NCBI GenBank assembly: GCA_018711185.1
Contig: DVIQ01000004.1
Location: forward strand, 21,629 to 85,628
Length of the DNA: 64,000 nucleotides
From: Candidatus Limivivens intestinipullorum
Lineage (GTDB): Bacteria > Bacillota > Clostridia > Lachnospirales > Lachnospiraceae
Reading direction: 5' to 3'
Shown: positions 8,147-14,942 of the stretch, piece after piece
Layout: the number at the start of each line of letters is the position of its first letter
How positions within the stretch are numbered: position 1 is the stretch's first letter
The notes under the pieces: model-generated
Database searches by the model: none
Told to the model about the DNA's origin: nothing
The model's input: the letters and a program-made list of their open reading frames with translations, nothing else
Position numbers and translations under genes: made by a program

Positions 8147-9412
8147 TTACGGGTACAGTTCCGCAATCCTTGTTACGCCTACATAGATTTCCTGGATTTT
8201 ATACCAGGTACGGTAATCTACGCTTCCTGTTTCCGGCAGACCGAAAACATTCTGGAAAACAGAGACGGATTCCGCAGTCCGGGGACCGTAAATGCCGTCC
8301 ACAGTTACCTTGGGAATCAGCGGAAACCCTTCCGAGATGGCATTTAACTGCTCCTGAAGCTGTTCCACCTTCTGGCCGGTGGCGCCGTAGGTCAGGTCGT
8401 AGCCGGGCCAGGAGGCAGGAATGCCGGAGATCTGCTCGGCATTGTTGATATACATATTGTCGCCGTAATAATACCGGATGATCTCGATGGGGGTGTAACC
8501 CTGTTCTCCCAGGGACTTGCTGCCCCACTGGCTGAGCCAGTTGGGACAGGAGACCCGTTTTCCGTCACAGTACTGGGTCAGGATGGGTTGACGGACATTG
8601 GGGCGGGAGAGGTAGAGCTCAAACAGCTCATCCACCACCTCTGAGATGCTTTCGAAAATGTTCCTGCCGTAAATCCATTTCTGGTCGAAGGCGGTGGAAG
8701 AAGTGATGGTGAAATCGTATCCCTTATTCCGGTACCATTCCGTGTACACCCGATTCAGGGTAAAGGACATAATTGCCAGAACATTGGCTTCAATGGTGGC
8801 TCTGGGCCAGGTGGCGTAGATCTCGCTGGATGCTACGTTTTTAATATAGTCCCGATAGCGGACATAGTAATTGCCGGCGGAGGTGTCAGTGGGGACGCCG
8901 TCGTGGACGACCACGAATTCCGGTATCACAACCCGGCTTAAAACGATTTCCCCGGAGTCGAATCCCGGCTTTGTCTCGCTTTCCGCGATTTTCGGCGGAT
9001 AGTCTCCGTACAGGGTATGGGCCGGGATGACGATATTGTCATAGGTCTCATCGGAAGTCAGGGGGCGCAGATTTATGGTCTGCAGGGCCAGGGAGTCCGG
9101 GAGAACCTCCGTACCGGATACGGTGGTGGTCTCATAACCGTCTGCCGAGACCTGAATGGTGTATTCGGCATAAGGCTGGTTGCTGCCGGGTGTAAGGCTG
9201 TATTCCAGAGGCGGGGTGTCCAGTTCAAGTTCGGGGAGTCGGCCATTGCCGTCGGTGGTCATTTCTGTGATGACGGAATCCGGATCTCCGGTGTAGAAGA
9301 CGGTTACCCGGGCGCCGGGAACCGGAGACAGGCGTCCTTGCGACTCTACAGTTATCTGCAGAAAGCCCTTGTCCGGCGTATCCTGCTGTATACGGTAGGG
9401 TTTCAGAATCAT
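8147..9412 (-). CDS. Peptidoglycan-binding, SleC/SpoIID-like cortex-lytic-type protein
   Basis: A 421-residue protein without an evident signal peptide. Residues of about 15-120 form a carboxypeptidase-regulatory-like beta sandwich (GFLQITVES to SADGYETTTVSG). Residues of about 200-330 resemble the SpoIID/SleC lytic region: EANVLAIMSFTLNRVYTEW, GYDFTITSSTAFDQ, and a CDGK...WGSKSLGEQGY stretch; the glutamate in the first is the candidate catalytic residue by SpoIID analogy. The C-terminal 80 residues are a peptidoglycan-binding domain (GQKVEQLQEQLN, VDGIYGPRTAESVSVFQ). This order matches clostridial SleC, the spore cortex-lytic proenzyme, but the assignment is inference. The ribosome site AGAAGGTG precedes the start. 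It stands alone, with its own terminator. Confidence 0.65.
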   Translation of the reverse strand: MILKPYRIQQDTPDKGFLQITVESQGRLSPVPGARVTVFYTGDPDSVITEMTTDGNGRLPELELDTPPLEYSLTPGSNQPYAEYTIQVSADGYETTTVSGTEVLPDSLALQTINLRPLTSDETYDNIVIPAHTLYGDYPPKIAESETKPGFDSGEIVLSRVVIPEFVVVHDGVPTDTSAGNYYVRYRDYIKNVASSEIYATWPRATIEANVLAIMSFTLNRVYTEWYRNKGYDFTITSSTAFDQKWIYGRNIFESISEVVDELFELYLSRPNVRQPILTQYCDGKRVSCPNWLSQWGSKSLGEQGYTPIEIIRYYYGDNMYINNAEQISGIPASWPGYDLTYGATGQKVEQLQEQLNAISEGFPLIPKVTVDGIYGPRTAESVSVFQNVFGLPETGSVDYRTWYKIQEIYVGVTRIAELYP

Positions 9413-9503
9413 AAAGCACCTTCTGAAGCGTTATCATAATAATATATTCTCATAAGCCTTTCTGTGTTCCCACAAGGAATCTGCCGCCGGAATTCGGGCC
9501 GTG

Positions 9504-9637
9504 GCAACAGTTCAGCCATGCTGAACCGTTGCCTGCAAAATCCATTTTAAATCGCCCGCGACGATGGGATTTTGCACTCCTGAATCACGTTCTTACGGTC
9601 TGCGCAGCATGCGCGCAGACCTGGGCTGAACGATAAC
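9504..9637 (+). repeat. Long (134-bp) palindromic repeat, copy L1
   Basis: Three hairpins in a row: GCAACAGTTCAGC / GCTGAACCGTTGC (9504-9532), GCAAAATCC / GGATTTTGC (9535-9575) and GGTCTGCGC / GCGCAGACC (9597-9621), ending in GGGCTGAACGATAAC. It is the same element as 27089-27222 but has no recognisable target duplication, so it is older. It lies between the cortex-lytic-type gene and the exporter promoter. Confidence 0.85.
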
Positions 9638-9666
9638 GAACCGTTCAAAATTATACCGGAAGTATC

Positions 9667-9696
9667 TTGACAAGGGAAATTTCGATAGTGTATACT
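9667..9696 (+). promoter_or_regulatory. Sigma-A-type promoter of the ABC exporter leader
   Basis: TTGACA at 9667-9672 and TATACT at 9691-9696 with an 18-bp spacer. It drives a leader of about 370 nt before the first exporter gene. Confidence 0.8.
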
Positions 9697-9751
9697 GAAC
9701 GAGATCAGATAGACAGCAAAGCATTATTTTAAGGAAAGTGAGGTAAAAGGA

Positions 9752-9841
9752 ATGTTTCGTTTTTTTGATGTAACTATGGACCAAAAGCAGAAAAGAAAAC
9801 ATGCAATTACCTCGGCGAAGTTTGCGGTGTCCGCTGGATGA
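9752..9841 (+). CDS. 29-residue leader peptide in front of the exporter genes
   Basis: ATG 9752 to TGA 9839-9841 encodes a small basic peptide starting MFRFFDVTMDQKQKRKH. TGAGG (9739-9743) sits 8 bp before the ATG, so it should be translated. It lies between the promoter and an intrinsic terminator, and codons 18-21 contain a segment (CAATTACCTCGG, 9804-9815) complementary to the 5' arm of that terminator. This is the layout of ribosome-controlled attenuation, as known for bmrB in front of B. subtilis bmrCD. No homology was recognised in the peptide itself, and which codon would stall ribosomes cannot be read. Confidence 0.65.
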   Translation: MFRFFDVTMDQKQKRKHAITSAKFAVSAG

Positions 9842-9913
9842 GCAGCGGTTTCCGTATGGAGCGCTGGTTTCCGGAAGCGGTCCGGCGCGGATAAACTTGA
9901 AAAGACAGAACTC

Positions 9914-9944
9914 CCGTGGTGAATTGTTTCGCCGCGGTTTTTTT
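9914..9944 (+). terminator. Intrinsic terminator inside the exporter leader (attenuator)
   Basis: CCGTGGTGAA (9914-9923) pairs fully with TTCGCCGCGG (9928-9937), counting two G-U pairs, around a TTGT loop, and seven T follow (9938-9944). It stands 132 bp before the exporter start and after the leader peptide, so it must be bypassed for exporter expression. Confidence 0.85.
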
Positions 9945-10031
9945 GCGCCTAAAACGGCCAAACAGGGACCGGTTGGGGAAATGCCGGGAAGGATGGCGGT
10001 TCTGTCACGCTGAAGGAAATGAGATGTGAGG

Positions 10032-10063
10032 GAAAGAAGATATAAGAGAAAGAAGACATAAGA
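10032..10063 (+). repeat. Tandem 16-bp purine-rich duplication before the ribosome site
   Basis: GAAAGAAGATATAAGA (10032-10047) is repeated at 10048-10063 with one T-to-C change. It directly precedes AGGAGG (10063-10068). Its effect, if any, would be on translation initiation of the first exporter gene. Confidence 0.9.
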
Positions 10064-10076
10064 GGAGGCATTTGTT

Positions 10077-11822
10077 TTGAAAAAGATTCGAAGCTATATG
10101 GGACGCTTCTGGTACGGGTACCTGTTTGCGGTGTTCTCCATGGTCGCGGCTATCGCGCTGGATATGCTGTACCCGAAAATTACGCAGAAAATCGTGGACG
10201 ATGTGATTACCGGGGGAAGGATGGAGCTGCTGACAGGGCTTTTGGCGGGAATTGTGGCAGTGGGAATCGGAAGGTGTATTTTCGGCTACTGCAAGGAATT
10301 TACCTTTGACTATCTCTGCTCAAAGATCGGTTCCGAGATCCGAAAGGATCTGTTCCGCCATATCCAGACCCTTTCCAGAAGCTATTTTGACGATACGAAC
10401 ACCGGGGAGCTGATGGCCAGGGTAAAGGATGACGTGGATAAAATCTGGAATGCCCTAGGCTATGTGGGAATGCTGACCCTGGAGGTTATCATTCATGTGA
10501 GCATGGTACTGTACTGCATGTTCACGTTAAACTGGCGGCTTGCCCTGGTACCCTTGGCTACTATGGCAGTCTGCGGAACCGTGGCTGTGATCATGGAGCG
10601 GAAGCTGGATCAGATTTACGAGGAAATCAGTGAGGAGAACGCGGTGCTGACCACAGTGGCCGAGGAGAATCTGGCAGGCGTGCGCACTGTGAAGGCGTTT
10701 GCCAGAGAGAAATTTGAAATCCAAAAGTTTCTGTCCCACAACCAGCGCTATTACGATTTGAATATCAGCCAGTCGAAAATGCTGGTGCGGTATTATCCGA
10801 TTTTCCAGTTTGTGGGAAAGGCTTTGCCGGTGGCCATGACAATTCTTGGAGGCGTTGCGGTTATGAACGGAAATATGACCCTGGGCGCTCTGGTGGCTTT
10901 CGTAGAGTACAGCAGGAACTGTACCTGGCCCATGGAGATGCTGGGCTGGCTTACCAACGATCTCTCGTCCGCGGTGGCCTCTTATCGGAAAATCAAAAAA
11001 ATTTACCAGGAGCAGGCGGTAATCCGGGACTGCGAAGAGCCGGTGATGCTGGATGAGGTAAAAGGGGAGGTTGCTTTTGATCATGTTTCCTTTTCCCTGA
11101 ATGGAAAAGAAATTCTCCGTGACATCACCTTCCGGGTTCCGGCGGGGGGAACCGTCGGCATTATGGGAGCGACAGGTTCCGGAAAATCCTCCATCGTGAA
11201 TCTGCTGCAGCGGTTTTACGACGCTACGGAGGGAACGGTGAGTCTTGACGGCACAGATGTGCGCAGACTTTCTTTGAGGCAGCTTCGAAGCAGCGTTTCT
11301 GTGGTGCTTCAGGATGTGTTCCTGTTCTCGGATACCATCGGAGAAAACATCCGGATGGGGCAGAGGGATTGTCTGGATTTCTCCCAGATCCGCCAGGCGG
11401 CGGAAAACGCCCAGGCAAAGGATTTTATCGAGCGGATGGAGGAGCAGTACGATACCGTTGTGGGCGAGCGGGGCGTCGGCTTATCCGGAGGCCAGAAGCA
11501 GCGTATCAGCATTGCCCGGGCTATCGCGAAGAAAGCGCCGGTGTTGATACTGGATGATTCCACCTCGGCTTTGGATATGGAGACGGAGCATGAGATTCAG
11601 AAGACGCTTCAGAACCTGGGGGGAACCACGAAAATGATTATCGCCCACCGCATATCCGCTGTGTGCCACGCGGACGAGATCCTTTATCTGGAAGACGGCA
11701 GAATCGCGGAACGGGGGACGCATCGGGAGCTTATGGAGAAAAAAGGAAGATATTATGAAACCTATCTGGCCCAATACGGGACCTATGGAGTGAAAGGGGG
11801 AGAGATTGCTTATGGCGGTTAA
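10077..11822 (+). CDS. Heterodimeric ABC exporter, half-transporter with degenerate ATPase site (BmrC-like)
   Basis: A 581-residue half-transporter: a six-helix membrane domain (about residues 10-310) and a C-terminal ATPase. Walker A GATGSGKSS is near residue 364, LSGGQ near 469 and the H-loop IIAHRIS near 522. The Walker B reads LILDDSTSALD, with aspartate where the catalytic glutamate should be, the mark of the non-hydrolytic site in heterodimeric exporters. The start is TTG 10077, eight bp behind AGGAGG. It overlaps the next gene by 11 bp. Multidrug or antibiotic efflux is likely from family and leader architecture; the substrate is not known. Confidence 0.88.
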   Translation: MKKIRSYMGRFWYGYLFAVFSMVAAIALDMLYPKITQKIVDDVITGGRMELLTGLLAGIVAVGIGRCIFGYCKEFTFDYLCSKIGSEIRKDLFRHIQTLSRSYFDDTNTGELMARVKDDVDKIWNALGYVGMLTLEVIIHVSMVLYCMFTLNWRLALVPLATMAVCGTVAVIMERKLDQIYEEISEENAVLTTVAEENLAGVRTVKAFAREKFEIQKFLSHNQRYYDLNISQSKMLVRYYPIFQFVGKALPVAMTILGGVAVMNGNMTLGALVAFVEYSRNCTWPMEMLGWLTNDLSSAVASYRKIKKIYQEQAVIRDCEEPVMLDEVKGEVAFDHVSFSLNGKEILRDITFRVPAGGTVGIMGATGSGKSSIVNLLQRFYDATEGTVSLDGTDVRRLSLRQLRSSVSVVLQDVFLFSDTIGENIRMGQRDCLDFSQIRQAAENAQAKDFIERMEEQYDTVVGERGVGLSGGQKQRISIARAIAKKAPVLILDDSTSALDMETEHEIQKTLQNLGGTTKMIIAHRISAVCHADEILYLEDGRIAERGTHRELMEKKGRYYETYLAQYGTYGVKGGEIAYGG

Positions 11823-13602
11823 TTCCTATCGCGAAGACGAATACATGCAGAATACGGACAAAAAGAAGATTTTGACCCGGCTGTTCTCCTATCTGCTGGC
11901 CTACAAGGGAGCCGTGGCGGCTGTACTTTTGTGCATGGGGATTACGGTGGCGATTTCCCTGGTGAATCCGCTGCTGATCGAGGAGGCCATTGACACATAC
12001 GTGGCAGGAGGCAACCTGCCAGGTCTTGTAAGGCTGGGGATTTTTGCGCTGGTTCTGAACCTGGTTTTTATCGTTATGGTCAAGCTGCGTATGTATGTGA
12101 TGGCGGTGATCTCCAATAAAATCCTTCTGCGCATACGTCAGGATCTGTACGAGCATATCCAGACCTTGTCCTTTTCCTTCTTCGACAGCCGGCCCACGGG
12201 AAAAATCCTGGCCAGAGTAATTGGGGATGTAAATTCCCTGAAGGATGTACTGGTCAACGCGGTGACGACCTTGATTCCGGAATTTGTGACGGTCATCGGC
12301 GTGGTGGTGATTATGGTTGTAAAGGACTGGAGGCTTGCCCTGGCGTCTCTGTGCACGATCCCTTTTATGATAGTCGGCATCTGGTTTGTACAGACCGCCG
12401 CCCATAAAAGATGGCAGATTTTCCGGAAGAAATCCTCGAACCTGAACGCCTATGTCCATGAGGATGTGGCCGGCATGAACGTGGTTCAGAGCTTTGCAGC
12501 GGAGGGAGAGACCCAGGCGATTTTTGAGGAATTGACGGAGGAGCACCGGAAATCGTATGTGGACGCTACCCGGTACGCGGATCTGTTCGGCCCGGTAATC
12601 GACTTCTGCTGGGGATTCGGAGCCATGATGCTCTATCTGGTGGGCGTCCGGTTCCTGGGAATCGACCAGCCCTCCGTGGGACTTCTGGTGGCCTTTGGAA
12701 CTTACATCAATATGTTTTGGAACCCGATTATGAATCTGAGCAACTTTTATAACAGCCTGGTGACGAATCTGACAGCGGCGGAACGGATTTTTGACATTCT
12801 GGACACTGAGCCGGATATTGTGGACGTCAGCGACGCCATGGAACTTCCGGAAATCCAGGGAAGCGTGGAATTTTCTCATGTGAGCTTTACCTATGATAAA
12901 GGGACGGCGGCAGAGACAAAGGTGCTGGACGATGTGAGTTTCCGGGTAAAGCCGGGAGAGACCATCGCCCTGGTGGGTCCCACCGGAGCGGGAAAGACGA
13001 CGATTGTAAATCTGATCAGCCGGTTTTACGATATTGAGGACGGAAAGATTTACATTGACGGATACGATTTGTCAAAGGTATCCATGGAAAGCCTGCGGCA
13101 GCAGATGGGTGTCATGACCCAGGACAACTTTATTTTCCACGGTACGATCCGTGACAATATCCGGTACGGAAAGCTGGATGCTACAGATGAAGAGATCGTC
13201 CGCGCCGCGAAGGCGGTAAATGCCCATGAGTTCATTATGAAAATGGAAAAGGGCTATGACACGGAGCTGAAGGAGCAGGGGGCAGGGCTGTCCATTGGAC
13301 AGCGGCAGCTCATCGCCTTTGCCCGGACCATGGTTTCTATGCCGAAAATCCTGATCCTGGACGAGGCCACCTCCAGCATCGACACCCATACGGAGCTTCT
13401 GGTTCAAAAAGGAATTGAAGCGCTGCTGAAGGGAAGAACCAGTTTTGTCATTGCCCATAGACTTTCCACGATTCAGAACGCGGACCGTATTTTTGTGATC
13501 GACAAAGGAGGTATCGCGGAGGCGGGATCACCTGCGGAGCTGATGGCGGCAAAAGGGGCTTATTACAATCTTTACATGGCACAGTTCGCGGGATTATCCT
13601 GA
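11812..13602 (+). CDS. Heterodimeric ABC exporter, half-transporter with catalytic Walker B (BmrD-like)
   Basis: A 598-residue partner of the preceding protein. The membrane domain spans about residues 25-340, Walker A VGPTGAGKTT is near 388, and Walker B ILILDEATSSID keeps the catalytic glutamate. Its signature motif is LSIGQ, not LSGGQ. A heterodimer pairs this altered signature with the degenerate Walker A/B of the first subunit and the intact LSGGQ with this Walker B, giving one dead and one active ATP site. The start is embedded in the end of the upstream gene, so translation is coupled. No clear terminator follows; a promoter for carAB lies 37 bp on. Confidence 0.88.
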   Translation: MAVNSYREDEYMQNTDKKKILTRLFSYLLAYKGAVAAVLLCMGITVAISLVNPLLIEEAIDTYVAGGNLPGLVRLGIFALVLNLVFIVMVKLRMYVMAVISNKILLRIRQDLYEHIQTLSFSFFDSRPTGKILARVIGDVNSLKDVLVNAVTTLIPEFVTVIGVVVIMVVKDWRLALASLCTIPFMIVGIWFVQTAAHKRWQIFRKKSSNLNAYVHEDVAGMNVVQSFAAEGETQAIFEELTEEHRKSYVDATRYADLFGPVIDFCWGFGAMMLYLVGVRFLGIDQPSVGLLVAFGTYINMFWNPIMNLSNFYNSLVTNLTAAERIFDILDTEPDIVDVSDAMELPEIQGSVEFSHVSFTYDKGTAAETKVLDDVSFRVKPGETIALVGPTGAGKTTIVNLISRFYDIEDGKIYIDGYDLSKVSMESLRQQMGVMTQDNFIFHGTIRDNIRYGKLDATDEEIVRAAKAVNAHEFIMKMEKGYDTELKEQGAGLSIGQRQLIAFARTMVSMPKILILDEATSSIDTHTELLVQKGIEALLKGRTSFVIAHRLSTIQNADRIFVIDKGGIAEAGSPAELMAAKGAYYNLYMAQFAGLS

Positions 13603-13638
13603 ACCATAACCGGCATTAAAAAAAATTGCGTAAAAAGG

Positions 13639-13667
13639 TTGCAATATGGAAATGTTTATGGTAGAAT
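13639..13667 (+). promoter_or_regulatory. Promoter of carAB
   Basis: TTGCAA (13639-13644) and TAGAAT (13662-13667) with a 17-bp spacer. The leader to the carA start is about 190 nt and carries a 29-bp mobile repeat and two further stem-loops. Confidence 0.7.
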
Positions 13668-13691
13668 CTTTACAATTTGAGTACAAATATG

Positions 13692-13720
13692 GTAGCGGTT
13701 CAGCACGGCTGGGCTGCTGC
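13692..13720 (+). mobile_element. 29-bp palindromic mini-element, copy M1, with 8-bp target duplication
   Basis: Arms GTAGCGGTTCAGC (13692-13704) and GCTGGGCTGCTGC (13708-13720) with a 3-nt centre. The flanks are CAAATATG (13684-13691) and CAAATACG (13721-13728), seven of eight identical. Before insertion the target would have been ATTTG-N4-CAAAT, a short inverted repeat. It lies in the carAB leader, downstream of the promoter. Confidence 0.75.
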
Positions 13721-13733
13721 CAAATACGTAAGG

Positions 13734-13823
13734 GGGCGCTTGGGGAGGTCGTTAAGCGTTCCTTTTTATTGCGCCCTCAAAGAAAGGTTCAGCCAATGGA
13801 AAGCTGAACGATTGCCCTCAAAG
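13734..13823 (+). promoter_or_regulatory. Structured carA leader: two stem-loops and a direct repeat
   Basis: GGGCGC (13734-13739) pairs with GCGCCC (13771-13776); an alternative CGCTT / AAGCG pairing lies inside. Then GGTTCAGC and GCTGAAC form a second loop (about 13786-13808), flanked by direct repeats GCCCTCAAAG at 13773-13782 and 13814-13823, so this may be a degenerate member of the palindromic family. I do not recognise a PyrR-binding loop or a clear terminator here. Confidence 0.45.
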
Positions 13824-13862
13824 GCTGCTCAAAAGACAAATCTCGAAAGGAACAGGTGACAT

Positions 13863-14942
13863 ATGAAAGCATTTCTGATTTTAGAGGACGGAACCGTCTT
13901 TACCGGAACCAGCATCGGTTCAACCAGGGAAATCATCAGTGAAATCGTATTTAACACCTCCATGACCGGATATCTGGAAGTCCTGACGGACCCTTCCTAT
14001 GCCGGGCAGGCCGTTGTGATGACGTATCCGCTGATCGGCAATTACGGTATCTGTCATGAGGATATGGAATCCGCCAGACCCTGGCCGGACGGCTACATCG
14101 TAAGGGAGCTTTCCCGTTTGCCCAGCAATTTCAGAAGCGAGGATACCATCCAGAACTTTCTTGCGGAGTACGATATCCCGGGAATCTGCGGAATCGATAC
14201 CCGTGCTTTGACAAAGATTCTCAGGGAAAAGGGAACCATGAACGGGATGATCACCACCAATGAGAATTATCAGATAGAAGAGATTCTTCCGAAACTGAAG
14301 GAATATGCCACCGGAAAGGTGGTGGAGAAGGTTACCTGCGCGGAAAAAAGCGTACTCCCGGGAGACGGTCCGAAGGTAGCGCTGCTGGATCTTGGGGCGA
14401 AGCGCAACATCGCCAGAAGCCTGAATCAGAGAGGCTGCCAGGTGACGATTTATCCGGCCGCTACCCCGGCGGAGGAGATTATTGCCGCGAAGCCGGACGG
14501 GATCATGCTCAGCAACGGCCCCGGCGATCCCAAGGATTGCGGAAATATTATTCAGGAAATCAGAAAGCTGTATGAGACGGATATTCCGATTTTTGCCATC
14601 TGTCTGGGACATCAGCTCATGGCCTTGGCCACCGGAGCGGATACCCATAAGATGAAGTACGGCCACAGGGGAGGAAACCATCCGGTGAAGGATTTAAAGA
14701 CCGGACGGGTTTATATTTCTTCCCAGAATCATGGGTACGTGGTGGATACGGATAAGCTGGACCCGGCGGTGGCGGTACCTGCCTTCGTCAATGTCAACGA
14801 CGGCACCAATGAGGGACTGGCGTACACCGGGAAGAATATTTTTACGGTGCAGTTCCACCCGGAGGCCTGCCCGGGCCCCAGAGATTCCGGATACCTTTTT
14901 GACCGGTTTATGCAAATGATGGAGGTAGAGAAGCATGCCTAA
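13863..14942 (+). CDS. carA: Carbamoyl-phosphate synthase small (glutaminase) subunit
   Basis: A 359-residue subunit that hydrolyses glutamine and passes ammonia to CarB for carbamoyl phosphate (pyrimidines and arginine). The N-terminal CarA domain (FLILEDGTVFTG, FNTSMTGYLEVLTDPSY) is followed by a class I amidotransferase with nucleophile C247 in AICLGHQLMALA and the later QFHPEACPGP histidine-glutamate pair. The start at 13863 lies behind GGAACAGG. It overlaps carB by 8 bp. Regulation probably acts through the long structured leader. Confidence 0.96.
   Translation: MKAFLILEDGTVFTGTSIGSTREIISEIVFNTSMTGYLEVLTDPSYAGQAVVMTYPLIGNYGICHEDMESARPWPDGYIVRELSRLPSNFRSEDTIQNFLAEYDIPGICGIDTRALTKILREKGTMNGMITTNENYQIEEILPKLKEYATGKVVEKVTCAEKSVLPGDGPKVALLDLGAKRNIARSLNQRGCQVTIYPAATPAEEIIAAKPDGIMLSNGPGDPKDCGNIIQEIRKLYETDIPIFAICLGHQLMALATGADTHKMKYGHRGGNHPVKDLKTGRVYISSQNHGYVVDTDKLDPAVAVPAFVNVNDGTNEGLAYTGKNIFTVQFHPEACPGPRDSGYLFDRFMQMMEVEKHA

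Noticed and set aside
11731..12879. Long antisense open frame opposite the second exporter gene
   Set aside because: No start signal, no recognisable domain, and the opposite strand has full ABC motifs in frame.
13734..13776. carA leader hairpin considered as a PyrR-binding attenuator
   Set aside because: I could not find the conserved PyrR loop sequence or a stem directly followed by a T-run, so only a structured leader is claimed.
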